Below are positions 53,366 to 62,685 of a stretch of DNA of 64,000 nt, piece after piece (within the stretch, counting starts at the first letter, position 1; each line of letters begins with the position of its first letter). The notes below the pieces were generated by a model. The model was given only the letters and a program-made list of their open reading frames with translations. It searched no databases and was not told the origin of the DNA. Both the position numbers and the translations under genes were made by a program. The stretch lies in assembly GCA_017546125.1 (NCBI GenBank), contig JAFYXO010000027.1, positions 19,270 to 83,269 of the forward strand, read 5' to 3'. Source of the DNA: Bacteroidales bacterium (GTDB taxonomy: Bacteria; Bacteroidota; Bacteroidia; Bacteroidales; UBA932).

Positions 53366-55381
53366 TTAAAATTTATATTTCAATGTAAGTCTGTATGATC
53401 GCCCGGGCATAGGGTAATATTGGACCACCTCATAATTCACATCTGAGATATTGAGCACCTCCGCTACAAGGGATAGTGTATGCTCACCTATCTCAAACGA
53501 TCTGTTGAGTGTGACGGAGTGATCGAAATAGCCATCAATCAGATTTGCACGGGTGTTTTGCGGGAAAGAGTACCTCTCCCCCACCGCTGTGCAGAGATAA
53601 CTGAGATTCAGCCATCTGCTCTTCCACGAGAGGGTAACACTCCCGGAGTGTCTGGGGGTATATGGTATCTGGTGCAGATATGTCTTTGACTCCGGATCTG
53701 AGATATCTACTGCATATTGGAAAGAGTAGTTGGTGTTAAGTGTGACGGACATCATGCTTGGAAGGGTGATCACTGCGCTCCCGTTCACATCCAGGCCACT
53801 CATTGCCACTTTGCCCATATTCATCATTCTCCAGATGAACATTGTGGGGATAGCGATAATTTTATCCTTTACCATATTGGCGTAGCCATCGACCGAGATG
53901 GAAGCATAATCTATCCTGTCACTCCACAGCACACCGCTCCAGGTGGTACCCAGATTGAATTGGGATGCCTTCTCGGGTGAGAGTTTCCTGTTACCCACCC
54001 TTGCATAATAGAGGTCATTGAAATTGGGAGCACGATAGGCATCCTTATATGAGCCCCTTATCCTGAAATTGGCGTTTTCAAAGAGTTTGTATGAGAGACT
54101 TACCGAAGGGGAGAGCCTCTTCTTGTCATCCGCAGCCTCACCTGCCCTTACGTCTTCTGTGATATATGTCCCCAGCAATGAGGCTGTAAGGGTCAATCTG
54201 CTGTCTTTATATTGCCCCGCCACAGATGTAAGTGAAGTGTATCTGGTCGGATATGCAAAGTCCGGCAATGTAGCATCAAGTGTATTTATGAAATAGTCCT
54301 CGGCCAATGTAAATCTGATCCTGTCCGAGAGTCTGTACTCTCCGGCCACCGAGCCATAATACTCATTTTGAGTGTAGAAGGTCTCATTTTTTCCTGTAGT
54401 ATAGATATCGCTCAGAGTCAGATACCTGTTCCAGGTATAAGTATACTTGAGGTTTGCCATCAGCGAGAACGATTCCGAGAAGTCGTTGCGGTAGTGGGCA
54501 CTGCCAAACCCGTTCCTGTCCCACAACCACTCATTTGCCTCCTGCTTGTAGAGCACCACCGAGCCGGGGAGCCCCCTCTCCGAATAGAGGTAATTGCCCT
54601 TGATATTAAGGGTGCCACCCTTGCCCAAATTGCCATAAAGATTTATCTCACCTCTGATGGTATTGACCTGACTGTTGACTCTGGTATACTCCTCATAACT
54701 CGCCCCGTTTTTCACCTTGAAAGGGTACTCTCCATCCGACTTGAGCCAGTCCCCATTGAGGGTAAAGGACCACCTCTTTGAGAGCCTCTGCTGATACATG
54801 ATATAGGGGTTATAAGTGCCAAATGAAGCCACCCTTATGGAAGCCTCCACATTTGCAGACTTGTCCCTGAACTCGGGGGTCCGGGTGATGATATTCAAAG
54901 CACCTGCTGAGGCAAACATCCTCGCAGTCTGGAATATGTCATCAGACTGCCCAATGGAGAGGGTTATCTGGTCCACATTGTCCATTGAGAAACGGCCTAT
55001 ATCTATCTGCCCGCTTTGCGCGTTTGACATGGTGATACCATCATAACAAATTGCAGTGTGCTGCGAACCCATATTCCTTATAGATACAGTCTTGACACCA
55101 CCTATTCCGCCATAATCCTTGAGACTCACCCCTGAAAACATCCTCACCGCCTCGTAGAGATCCTGAATTCCAAGCCTCTCTATTGCCTTTCTGTCCATCG
55201 TCTGGATGGGGACACTCTGCTTGGTGGAAGAGGGTTTCCCCTTGGCCGTTACCACCATCTGATCGAGATTCTCTACCTTCACCGTATCCTGATCCAAAGA
55301 CTGGGCACACAAAGAGCCACCACATATCAACAATAGAAATGCGGCTACAAGAGCCCCTTTAAAATGATATAATACCTGCAT
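53366..55381 (-). CDS. btuB: TonB-dependent vitamin B12 receptor (BtuB-like)
   Basis: 671 aa with signal peptide (ending GGSLCA). The plug domain begins near VVTAKGKPSSTKQSVPIQTMDRKAIERLG and contains SIRNMGSQHTAICYDGITM and the GALNIITRTP block; a 22-strand barrel follows and ends in the aromatic strand SYRLTLKYKF. It imports substrate across the outer membrane using TonB energy. The cobalamin riboswitch just upstream (55426-55600) shows that the substrate is a corrinoid. Confidence 0.88.
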   Translation of the reverse strand: MQVLYHFKGALVAAFLLLICGGSLCAQSLDQDTVKVENLDQMVVTAKGKPSSTKQSVPIQTMDRKAIERLGIQDLYEAVRMFSGVSLKDYGGIGGVKTVSIRNMGSQHTAICYDGITMSNAQSGQIDIGRFSMDNVDQITLSIGQSDDIFQTARMFASAGALNIITRTPEFRDKSANVEASIRVASFGTYNPYIMYQQRLSKRWSFTLNGDWLKSDGEYPFKVKNGASYEEYTRVNSQVNTIRGEINLYGNLGKGGTLNIKGNYLYSERGLPGSVVLYKQEANEWLWDRNGFGSAHYRNDFSESFSLMANLKYTYTWNRYLTLSDIYTTGKNETFYTQNEYYGSVAGEYRLSDRIRFTLAEDYFINTLDATLPDFAYPTRYTSLTSVAGQYKDSRLTLTASLLGTYITEDVRAGEAADDKKRLSPSVSLSYKLFENANFRIRGSYKDAYRAPNFNDLYYARVGNRKLSPEKASQFNLGTTWSGVLWSDRIDYASISVDGYANMVKDKIIAIPTMFIWRMMNMGKVAMSGLDVNGSAVITLPSMMSVTLNTNYSFQYAVDISDPESKTYLHQIPYTPRHSGSVTLSWKSRWLNLSYLCTAVGERYSFPQNTRANLIDGYFDHSVTLNRSFEIGEHTLSLVAEVLNISDVNYEVVQYYPMPGRSYRLTLKYKF

Positions 55382-55425
55382 TAAATCTGGTTTTGGGAGT
55401 CCTTTACCCGAGGTCTCTTATTTAT

Positions 55426-55600
55426 GAATCCGGCAGGTCTTCTGACTTGTTCTCCCTTTAGCGCCTTCCCATCCGTTTCAGACAGTGGCCAAGATAGCCA
55501 AGGGTATAACCAGAACTTACAGCTACGGGTATAGTTCAGGATTTTCACCTGATTCCCTATTACTGGATTATGTCGAAATGACGCAATCCACACCTGATTC
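55426..55600 (-). promoter_or_regulatory. cobalamin riboswitch
   Basis: Read on the minus strand, it contains the conserved blocks of the AdoCbl/B12 element in order: GGGAATCAGGTGAAAATCC, a CCCGTAGCTGTAA block, GCCACTG and the B12 box AAGTCAGAAGACCTGCC. A P1 stem pairs 55593-55600 with 55426-55433. It ends about 45 nt before the btuB ATG at 55381. No clear terminator lies between, so repression is more likely at translation; that part is inference. Confidence 0.93.
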
Positions 55601-55604
55601 AGTG

Positions 55605-55612
55605 CAAAGATA
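55605..55612 (-). promoter_or_regulatory. -7 box for the riboswitch-btuB transcript
   Basis: TATCTTTG on the minus strand ends 5 nt before the riboswitch P1 stem, so transcription would start at the aptamer's first base pairs. Confidence 0.6.
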
Positions 55613-55623
55613 AAAAAAATATT

Positions 55624-55631
55624 TAACTTTG
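55624..55631 (+). promoter_or_regulatory. -7 box for glsA, leaderless geometry
   Basis: TAACTTTG ends 4 nt before the ATG at 55636. It lies back to back with the btuB promoter box at 55605-55612, so the two divergent promoters overlap closely. Confidence 0.5.
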
Positions 55632-55635
55632 GTGT

Positions 55636-56454
55636 ATGGACAAATGCACAAAAAGGCTTAAAATCGATATCGAAGAGATATTGAAATCCAAAGGCGTACG
55701 CAAGGCTCCTCGACTTCTGATCAAATTATTGAAGAGAATTATCCATCAGGATGAGCTCAACGAACTGCTTTCGGAATGTGCCGGATACGAGGGTGTGGAA
55801 TTCGCCACCAAAGCACTGGAGTACCTCAAGGTTGACTACCGCATACACTCTCCGGAAAACATCCCTCATGATGGAGGGCGCTATATCTTTGCATCCAACC
55901 ACCCACTTGGAGGTCTGGACGGACTCATCATCACAAGCCTTATAGGGAGGGAAATGGGAGATGTCAGGTTTGTGGTCAATGACCTCCTCATGTTTGTCAA
56001 ACCTCTTGAACCTATATTTGTCCCTGTCAGCAAATTCGGCAAGATGAGCCAGGATTATGCCGGGAGAATAAATTCTGCATTTGAATCTGACGCGCAAGTT
56101 CTCTATTTCCCCGCAGGGCTATGCTCACGCCTGATCAAAGGGAAAATAGTGGATCTTGAGTGGAAAAAGACATTTGTCACCAAAGCAATGGAATACAATA
56201 GGGGCATTATTCCTCTTCACTTCTCGGGCCGCAACTCCATGTTTTTCTACAGACTGGCAAAACTCAGGAAATTCCTGGGAATCAAGTTCAACATCGAGAT
56301 GATTTTCCTTGTGGATGAACTCTTCAGACAAAAAGGGAAAACATTTGACATTTATATACGAAAACCTATACCTGCATCAGAGATCACTAAAGACAAAAGC
56401 GTCAAGTGGTGGACTGGGCACATAAGAAACCTAAGTTATGGAAGCAGTAATTAA
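55636..56454 (+). CDS. glsA: glycine-lipid O-acyltransferase (GlsA-like)
   Basis: 272 aa PlsC-type acyltransferase. The catalytic HX4D motif is in ASNHPLGGLDG (about residues 90-100); YFPAGLCSRLIKG and EWKKTFVTKAMEYNR are further family blocks. In Bacteroides, GlsA adds the second acyl chain (via the 3-hydroxyl) to an N-acyl glycine made by GlsB, giving glycine lipids. The sequence closely resembles my memory of the Bacteroides protein. The next gene, GlsB-like, overlaps it by 17 bp, so they are translated together. Confidence 0.78.
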   Translation: MDKCTKRLKIDIEEILKSKGVRKAPRLLIKLLKRIIHQDELNELLSECAGYEGVEFATKALEYLKVDYRIHSPENIPHDGGRYIFASNHPLGGLDGLIITSLIGREMGDVRFVVNDLLMFVKPLEPIFVPVSKFGKMSQDYAGRINSAFESDAQVLYFPAGLCSRLIKGKIVDLEWKKTFVTKAMEYNRGIIPLHFSGRNSMFFYRLAKLRKFLGIKFNIEMIFLVDELFRQKGKTFDIYIRKPIPASEITKDKSVKWWTGHIRNLSYGSSN

Positions 56455-57406
56455 ACCTGTAGAGAGGGAACTTATCCTCTCCGAACTGACACCCGACAAA
56501 TACATCAGAAACACCAGAAAGGGTGGTAATGAGCTATATGAGGTTACAGCTGCAGACTCTCCAAACACCATGAGGGAGATAGGCAGACTGCGTGAACTGG
56601 CATTCAGAATGGCCGGTGGTGGCACAGGCAAAGAGATAGATATCGATGAGTACGACATTGACCCTGTGGCTCCATACAGACAGCTTATCGTATGGGACCC
56701 CGACGAGAAGGAGATTATCGGTGGCTACAGATATATCCTCTGCAAGGACCTCGACCCTGAAAAACTTGCCACCAAAGAGCTTTTCAACTTCTCGGAGAAG
56801 TTCGAGAAAGAGTACCTTCCATACACCATCGAGCTGGGACGTTCATTCATCCAGCCTGCATATCAGGGGACACGCGGAAGGAGAAAAGGGCTTTTCGCCC
56901 TTGACAATGTTTGGGATGGACTTGGGGCTCTTATGACCAAATATGACGAATACAAATACTTTTTCGGCAAAGTGACAATGTACGCCACATACGACTACAC
57001 TGCCCGCAACACATTGCTCTACTTTCTGAACAAATACTTTGTGGACGCGGAGAAACTTGTAACCCCTATTGAGCCCCTTGACCACGACATCCATAATCCT
57101 GCATATATATCTCTTTTTGAAGGACTGGATTACGACGACGCATACAAAGTGCTTCATAAAGCGTTGAAGAGCAAGGGTGAACACATCCCACCGCTCATCA
57201 ACTCATATATGAATCTTTCACCCACCATGAAGGTGTTCGGAACATCTATAAACAAAGGGTTCGGCGGTGTAGAAGAGACCGGAATATTGGTGAATATCAA
57301 TGATATGTATTTCGAAAAGATCGAAAGGCACATCACCCCATTAAGGCTGTTCCTCTCATCAATTGCCTTCAGGTTCAGGCCTCATTGGTGGAAAAGGTCT
57401 CTCTAA
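56438..57406 (+). CDS. glsB: glycine N-acyltransferase (GlsB-like, GNAT fold)
   Basis: 322 aa. It belongs to the hemolysin-like/OlsB GNAT group that N-acylates amino acids with 3-hydroxy fatty acids. Diagnostic stretches are DSPNTMREIGRLRELAFRMAGGGTGKEIDIDEYD, YRQLIVWDPDEKEIIGGYRYILC and YTIELGRSFIQPAYQGTRGRRKGLFALDNVWDGLGAL. It should make N-acyl glycine for glycine lipids together with the gene it overlaps. Its end overlaps the convergent SPOR gene by 32 bp. Confidence 0.78.
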   Translation: MEAVIKPVERELILSELTPDKYIRNTRKGGNELYEVTAADSPNTMREIGRLRELAFRMAGGGTGKEIDIDEYDIDPVAPYRQLIVWDPDEKEIIGGYRYILCKDLDPEKLATKELFNFSEKFEKEYLPYTIELGRSFIQPAYQGTRGRRKGLFALDNVWDGLGALMTKYDEYKYFFGKVTMYATYDYTARNTLLYFLNKYFVDAEKLVTPIEPLDHDIHNPAYISLFEGLDYDDAYKVLHKALKSKGEHIPPLINSYMNLSPTMKVFGTSINKGFGGVEETGILVNINDMYFEKIERHITPLRLFLSSIAFRFRPHWWKRSL

Positions 57407-57854
57407 CCAGGAAGACTGACGGGTATTGGGCTTTGATCTCATTCAGGAACTTCATCGCCTCAGATTTTGATCTGAAATTGCCCACAGTCACTTTGAAATA
57501 GGGATTGGTATACCCTCTGAAAACAGGAATGTCCGGATATTGTTCTCTGAACAGGTTAACAACCTGCTCGGAGACACTTCTTGCATCCTGCTTGTTGTCG
57601 AAGAAAATCCTCAACCTGTATACCTGAACATTTCTCGAAAAATTCTTCTCCCTGTATTCGGACATCATTCTGTTGAGTGAGTCAGAAGCTGCAATCTGCC
57701 CATCAAGAACCTCAAATACCTTCTCCACATACACCTCCTGAACCAGAGTATCCACTTGTGGAATGGTATCTGCCTGAGCCCTTACAATCTCCTGACCATT
57801 TGCCAAAAGAGAGAGAGCAAGAAACGAATATAGAATTATAATTGCCCTTTTCAT
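57375..57854 (-). CDS. SPOR-domain protein
   Basis: 159 aa with a signal peptide (MKRAIIILYSFLALSLLANG). A short linker (residues 25-80) leads to a C-terminal SPOR domain (about 80-155; VYRLRIFFDNKQDARSVSEQVVNLFREQYPDIPVFRGYTNPYFKVTVGNFRSKSEAMKFLNEI). SPOR domains bind denuded peptidoglycan at division sites. It lies 1 bp after the LEA14-like lipoprotein gene and probably shares its transcript. Its 3' end overlaps glsB on the other strand. Confidence 0.85.
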   Translation of the reverse strand: MKRAIIILYSFLALSLLANGQEIVRAQADTIPQVDTLVQEVYVEKVFEVLDGQIAASDSLNRMMSEYREKNFSRNVQVYRLRIFFDNKQDARSVSEQVVNLFREQYPDIPVFRGYTNPYFKVTVGNFRSKSEAMKFLNEIKAQYPSVFLVRETFSTNEA

Positions 57855-57855
57855 A

Positions 57856-58326
57856 CTATTTCTCCAAACGTTTTAAAAGCGTACCCAGAGGCATCTCCTT
57901 AATCTTGTGGGTATACTTGCTGCCATTCTTCCCTGCCAACGATATTTTACCGGAAATGGTAAAAGCGTTTATGTCCCATTTATTGATGTTCAACCCCATA
58001 GAGAGGAGAGACATCGGATCGCATAGTGTTATATCTATAGGAACTTTGACACTCTCTTTGGCAAGAGGGCTTACCGTAGCTGTATCTTCAAGTGCGATAA
58101 AAGCGAACAGATCCATATCCTTTTTGATGGTAGCCTCCATAAATGTAAGGCTTATAGGATACTGCGCCATATTGTTTACCAGAAAATCAAATGTAACATT
58201 CGCCTCAGTCGAACTCTCCATCCTGAACCCCGAAAGACTTATTTTGTCAATAGATAACTGTTTGGCAGGGGAACAGCTGGACAGAACAGCCAAACATATA
58301 ATAAAAATCAGAGTTAATCTTCTCAT
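57856..58326 (-). CDS. LEA14-like lipoprotein
   Basis: 156 aa from the ATG at 58326, which begins a proper lipoprotein signal (RRLTLIFIICLAVLSSC, C18); an upstream ATG at 58359 would prefix 11 unlikely residues. The mature part (VTFDFLVNNMAQYPISLTFMEATIKKDMDLFAFIALEDTATVSPLAKESVKVPIDI) resembles late-embryogenesis-abundant type 2 (WHy/LEA14) folds. Function is unknown; co-transcription with the SPOR gene points to the periplasm. A minus-strand TATATTTG at 58349-58356 may be its promoter. Confidence 0.65.
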   Translation of the reverse strand: MRRLTLIFIICLAVLSSCSPAKQLSIDKISLSGFRMESSTEANVTFDFLVNNMAQYPISLTFMEATIKKDMDLFAFIALEDTATVSPLAKESVKVPIDITLCDPMSLLSMGLNINKWDINAFTISGKISLAGKNGSKYTHKIKEMPLGTLLKRLEK

Positions 58327-58375
58327 AAATATCTTCGGTTTTTCGCTACAAATATACAAAAAGATATAAAAAAGT

Positions 58376-58383
58376 TATCTTTG
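58376..58383 (+). promoter_or_regulatory. -7 box for miaB, leaderless geometry
   Basis: TATCTTTG ends 5 nt before the miaB ATG at 58389. Confidence 0.5.
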
Positions 58384-58388
58384 CAGTT

Positions 58389-59720
58389 ATGAATAAGGTC
58401 TATATTGAAACATACGGCTGTCAAATGAATGTCTACGACAGCGAACTTGTACTCTCAATCCTCCAGAAAGAGGGTTACGAGTCTTGTGATTCCATTGAGA
58501 GTGCCGACTTGATTCTGGTCAACACTTGCTCTATCAGAGACAATGCTGAGCAGAGAGTATGGGGCAGACTTGACCACTTCCTCCAGGAGAAAAGAAAGAG
58601 AAAGGATCTTGTCGTAGGTGTACTCGGATGTATGGCGGAGAGGGTTAAAGAGAAGCTCCTCGAACACCCTGTCGTAAACATTGTAGCGGGTCCAGACACA
58701 TACAGAAAACTGCCCGAACTGGTGAAAGAGATCCAGACCTCACCCAAACAGATCGACATCAAGCTCTCACGCCATGAGACTTACGCTGATATCACCCCCA
58801 CCCGAACCGACAAGAATGGGGTAAGCGCCTTTATCTCCATTATGAGGGGATGCAATAATATGTGTACTTACTGCATCGTTCCATATGTAAGGGGCTCAGA
58901 AAGGAGCAGGGATCCCCATTCAATAGTAAGGGAGGCCACAGAGCTCTTCAACCAAGGGTACAGAGAGGTCAATCTTCTGGGTCAAAATGTGGATTCATAC
59001 CTCTGGATAGATCCCGAGAATCCGACAAACACTACAAATTTTGCCCAATTGATAGAGATGGTGGCCCTGATCAACCCCCTTTTGAGGGTAAGATTCTCCA
59101 CCTCCCACCCAAAAGATATGGGCAACGGGGTACTCTACTCTATGGCAATGTATCCTAACATCTGCACCCATATCCATCTTCCTGTCCAGTCAGGCAGCGA
59201 CAGAATGCTTGAAAAGATGAACCGCAAATATGACAGGGCAAAATATATGGAGAGAATCCAGAAGATCAGAGAGATAATCCCAAATGCATCTATCACTACA
59301 GATATCATTGCGGGATATTGCTCCGAAACCCTCGAAGACCACAAAGCGACCCTGTCACTTATGGAGGAGGTAAAATATGACTACGCCTTTATGTTCCAAT
59401 ACTCTATGAGGCCAAACACCTACGCAGCGCGCCACTTCGTGGATGATGTGCCTACAGAAGAGAAGACCAGAAGGTTAAATGAGATCATAGAGCTTCAGAA
59501 CAGGCACTCTCTGGAGAGCAACCAGAAAGATGTGGGCAAGGTGTTCGAAGTTCTTATCGAAGGGACATCCAAAAAGAACAAAGAGGAACTTTTCGGAAGG
59601 ACCCCAGGCAACAAAGTTTGCGTATTCCCCGCTCGCGGACACAAGGCGGGTGACTATGTCTATGTAAAAGTGAATGGGTGCACTTCAGCCACCCTATTAA
59701 GTGAAATTGTAGAACAATAA
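58389..59720 (+). CDS. miaB: tRNA A37 methylthiotransferase MiaB
   Basis: 443 aa. It adds a methylthio group to i6A37 of tRNAs that read U-starting codons. The N-terminal UPF0004 domain supplies the auxiliary cluster cysteines (YGCQMN, C11; VNTCSIRD; GCMAERV). The radical SAM motif is GCNNMCTYC (about residues 154-162), and a C-terminal TRAM domain follows. Length and motifs are standard. The OsmC gene follows 17 bp downstream. Confidence 0.96.
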   Translation: MNKVYIETYGCQMNVYDSELVLSILQKEGYESCDSIESADLILVNTCSIRDNAEQRVWGRLDHFLQEKRKRKDLVVGVLGCMAERVKEKLLEHPVVNIVAGPDTYRKLPELVKEIQTSPKQIDIKLSRHETYADITPTRTDKNGVSAFISIMRGCNNMCTYCIVPYVRGSERSRDPHSIVREATELFNQGYREVNLLGQNVDSYLWIDPENPTNTTNFAQLIEMVALINPLLRVRFSTSHPKDMGNGVLYSMAMYPNICTHIHLPVQSGSDRMLEKMNRKYDRAKYMERIQKIREIIPNASITTDIIAGYCSETLEDHKATLSLMEEVKYDYAFMFQYSMRPNTYAARHFVDDVPTEEKTRRLNEIIELQNRHSLESNQKDVGKVFEVLIEGTSKKNKEELFGRTPGNKVCVFPARGHKAGDYVYVKVNGCTSATLLSEIVEQ

Positions 59721-59737
59721 AAAAAAGGAAAAAGACT

Positions 59738-60148
59738 ATGACAAAAATGAGAACACAGTATCTCGGCAATCTCAGAACCGAGATAGAGCATATCCAATCA
59801 GGAAATACCATAACTACTGATGCACCATTGGACAACAACGGTAAAGGTGAATTCTTCTCACCTACAGATATGTTTGCATCATCACTTGGAAGCTGCATGC
59901 TTACAATCATCGGCATCGCTGCCAATACCCACGGATTCTCTATTGATGGTACCACTTTGGAGATCGAGAAGATAATGGCTGCCAACCCTCGCCGTGTGGC
60001 TGAGATCAAAATCGATGTACACTTCCCTAAAGATGCCAACTACACCGACAAACAGAAAAGAATTATCGAAGCTGCTGCCAAAACTTGCCCTGTAGCAAAC
60101 AGCCTTCACCCAGATGTAATCAAGAACATAACATACATTTATGAATAA
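59738..60148 (+). CDS. OsmC/Ohr family protein
   Basis: 136 aa. The fold and the two cysteines of the family are present: SLGSCMLTIIG (about residue 52) and AKTCPVANSL (about residue 115), spaced as in peroxide-reducing OsmC/Ohr enzymes. It probably reduces organic hydroperoxides in the cytoplasm, though some members have other roles. Its last codons overlap the start of the next gene by 8 bp. Confidence 0.85.
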   Translation: MTKMRTQYLGNLRTEIEHIQSGNTITTDAPLDNNGKGEFFSPTDMFASSLGSCMLTIIGIAANTHGFSIDGTTLEIEKIMAANPRRVAEIKIDVHFPKDANYTDKQKRIIEAAAKTCPVANSLHPDVIKNITYIYE

Positions 60149-61166
60149 ATTATTAAAGATTGTTGCGATAACAGCTGCCCTGTTGGGTTCAATCTCCTGT
60201 AACAAGAACAACACCCCTGATGTAAAGGAGAGATACCCATTGGTGGTACTTATCAATGAAGGTGGATATCAGGCTCCTATGGATATGATTGGCTACAATG
60301 AGGAGAAACTCACTCTGGAAGGGACCTCCATGTCAAAATCCAACGACACACCCCTTCGAGGAGAGTTTCACGGCATGATTATGGACGCTGCAGGATATGG
60401 ATATCCATTGATGTCAAACTATGATGCATACGCACAAGTGGATATGAGCCGATTCAAAATCGTGGAGAACAGTATCCTTACCGACCTTGCCCAGCCAAAA
60501 GCGATGACTATCGCAGGTTATTACCTCTATATCGTCAATGATGGCAAAGCAAACAGCACTGCAGCTGACTCTGCCGCTTTTGTATCTGTATATTCTACAC
60601 TCCAAGAATATGAACTTATAGGGAAAGTCAATATCAAAAAGGGAGGTACAGCCATTTATGTAGATGATGAATACATCTATATTGCCGGCAAAGATGGTAT
60701 AGACCTGTACAGCCACCAGACCCAGACCCTTGATATCCATATTGAGACACCATCAGAGCCAAAACAGTTTTTGGTTATGAACAACAACTCCATTATGGTA
60801 TCATGCCCAGGCTATGGAATCTGTCTCTTTGACATCAACACAAAGACCATCATGCAGTCTATGAAAGTGCCAGTAGGACCTGAAGGCATCATGGCTTTTG
60901 GCAAAGATCCCAATGATGTGATCACATACACCGACACAGAAGTGTATATCACAAACATATCTGCAAATTCAAGTCTGAAAATATACGAAGGGACAGGGAT
61001 AACCGGTGTTGGTCACTCACCTAACACATATTACACATATATCTCTGACTCTAATGGTGAGAGACAGCTTGTATTCAATGAAAAAAGGGAGCAGATCGCT
61101 TCGTTCTCTGCCCCCAAAGGTTCATATTCTTATTTGTTCACAAATAGAATTATCTATAAAGAATAG
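60141..61166 (+). CDS. propeller-like lipoprotein of unknown function
   Basis: 341 aa with lipobox GSISC (C20). The mature part shows repeated short strands of the beta-propeller kind (YYLYIVNDG, AIYVDDEYIYIAGKDGIDLYSHQ, SIMVSCPGYGICLFDINTKT, DVITYTDTEVYITNI), broadly like the BtuG-like protein at 52257 but clearly divergent. It overlaps the OsmC gene by 8 bp, so it is translated from the same mRNA. Its TAG stop directly abuts the end of cysS. A surface ligand-binding role is possible; no ligand can be named. Confidence 0.6.
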   Translation: MNKLLKIVAITAALLGSISCNKNNTPDVKERYPLVVLINEGGYQAPMDMIGYNEEKLTLEGTSMSKSNDTPLRGEFHGMIMDAAGYGYPLMSNYDAYAQVDMSRFKIVENSILTDLAQPKAMTIAGYYLYIVNDGKANSTAADSAAFVSVYSTLQEYELIGKVNIKKGGTAIYVDDEYIYIAGKDGIDLYSHQTQTLDIHIETPSEPKQFLVMNNNSIMVSCPGYGICLFDINTKTIMQSMKVPVGPEGIMAFGKDPNDVITYTDTEVYITNISANSSLKIYEGTGITGVGHSPNTYYTYISDSNGERQLVFNEKREQIASFSAPKGSYSYLFTNRIIYKE

Positions 61167-62639
61167 TTAGATAGACCACTCAACTCCATCTTTAGTGTCC
61201 TTGATCTGGACTCCCAAAGATTTGAGTTTGTCACGGATAAGATCACTGGTAGCAAAGTCCTTATTGGATTTTGCTACTTTTCTTACATCCAATATCATCT
61301 CAACAAGACCACCTACAAGCTCCTCTGAACCATTTCCGGCAGACTCATCCACTAGGCCCAATACCTCAGGGATAAATTTAAGGAACAACTCGTCAAGAAG
61401 GGCTTTGTCATTTGCATTGATTGACAATTGGGAATCTTTAACCTGATTAACCAACCTTACAGCATCAAACAAGTGTGATAGAGCGATCGGAGTATTAACA
61501 TCGTCACACACAGCATCCATAACATTGTTATATATACCTTGGATCTCCTTATTGTCCTCACCGGCACCTTTGACTGCAAGTGATTTCACATCCTTGGCAG
61601 CCTGCATAATTCTCTTAAGACCTTTCTCGGCAGCCTGCAAAGCATCATTACTGAAATCCAATGTGCTGCGATAGTGTGCCTGAAGGATAAAGAAACGGAT
61701 AGTCATAGGTGAGTATGGCTGCACCAGAATAGGGTGTTTGCCTGTAAACAGCTCCTCGAGGGTGATGAAGTTGCCGTACGATTTACCCATCTTCTTACCC
61801 TCAATGGTAATCATATTGTTGTGCATCCAGTATCTCACACCACCTTTATCCCTTGATGCCTTATTCTGTGCCAATTCGCACTCATGGTGAGGGAAGAGCA
61901 AGTCCATACCACCACCGTGGATATCAAACTCCTCACCCAAATATTTTGCACTCATGGCCGAACACTCAAGGTGCCATCCCGGGAAACCGTCACTCCAAGG
62001 TGATGGCCATTTCATAATGTGCTCTGGAGAGGCCTTCTTCCACAAAGCGAAGTCAAGAGGGGACCTTTTGTCGCTCTGTCCGTCAAGCTCCCTTGTGTTT
62101 GAGATCATATCATCCAACACCCTGCCTGACAATTCACCATAATTGTATTTTTCGTGGAAAGCCCTGACATCGAAATAGACTGAGCCGTTGCTTTCGTATG
62201 CAAATCCTGCGTCGAAGATCTTCTCCACGAGGGCAATCTGCTCGATGATATGACCGGAAGCGCGAGGTTCAATACTTGGAGGGCAAGTATTGAGTTTTTT
62301 CATAGCCTCCTGATATCTCAAGGTATACTCTTGTGCCACCTCCATAGGTTCGAGAGATTCAAGTTTTGCCTTTTTGGCAATCTTGTCCTCACCCTCATCA
62401 GCATCATGCTCCAAGTGACCGACATCGGTAATATTTCTCACATATCTCACTTTATACCCCATATAACGGAACATCCTCACAAGGACATCGTATGTAACGC
62501 CTGGTCTTGCATGACCCAAGTGTGCATCACCATATACTGTAGGGCCGCAAACATATAGCCCCACCATGCCGGGAGTTATAGGTTTAAAAATCTCTTTCCT
62601 TCTCGATAATGTGTTATAAAGTAAAATTTCTCTCTCCAT
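61167..62639 (-). CDS. cysS: cysteinyl-tRNA synthetase
   Basis: 490 aa class I synthetase. The HIGH-like motif is HLGH (residues 40-43) after the zinc cysteine C31; HLECSAMS and HHECELAQ supply the other zinc ligands; the KMSKS loop reads KKMGKSYG (about residue 283). The C-terminal DALR domain is present. A minus-strand TAACTTTG at 62659-62666 lies about 20 nt before the start. Confidence 0.97.
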   Translation of the reverse strand: MEREILLYNTLSRRKEIFKPITPGMVGLYVCGPTVYGDAHLGHARPGVTYDVLVRMFRYMGYKVRYVRNITDVGHLEHDADEGEDKIAKKAKLESLEPMEVAQEYTLRYQEAMKKLNTCPPSIEPRASGHIIEQIALVEKIFDAGFAYESNGSVYFDVRAFHEKYNYGELSGRVLDDMISNTRELDGQSDKRSPLDFALWKKASPEHIMKWPSPWSDGFPGWHLECSAMSAKYLGEEFDIHGGGMDLLFPHHECELAQNKASRDKGGVRYWMHNNMITIEGKKMGKSYGNFITLEELFTGKHPILVQPYSPMTIRFFILQAHYRSTLDFSNDALQAAEKGLKRIMQAAKDVKSLAVKGAGEDNKEIQGIYNNVMDAVCDDVNTPIALSHLFDAVRLVNQVKDSQLSINANDKALLDELFLKFIPEVLGLVDESAGNGSEELVGGLVEMILDVRKVAKSNKDFATSDLIRDKLKSLGVQIKDTKDGVEWSI

Positions 62640-62658
62640 AATGATACTGTTAAGGCGA

Positions 62659-62666
62659 CAAAGTTA
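62659..62666 (-). promoter_or_regulatory. -7 box for cysS
   Basis: TAACTTTG on the minus strand, 19 nt before the cysS ATG at 62639. No good -33 match. Confidence 0.45.
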
Positions 62667-62685
62667 CCTCTTTTTTTGATTCATT

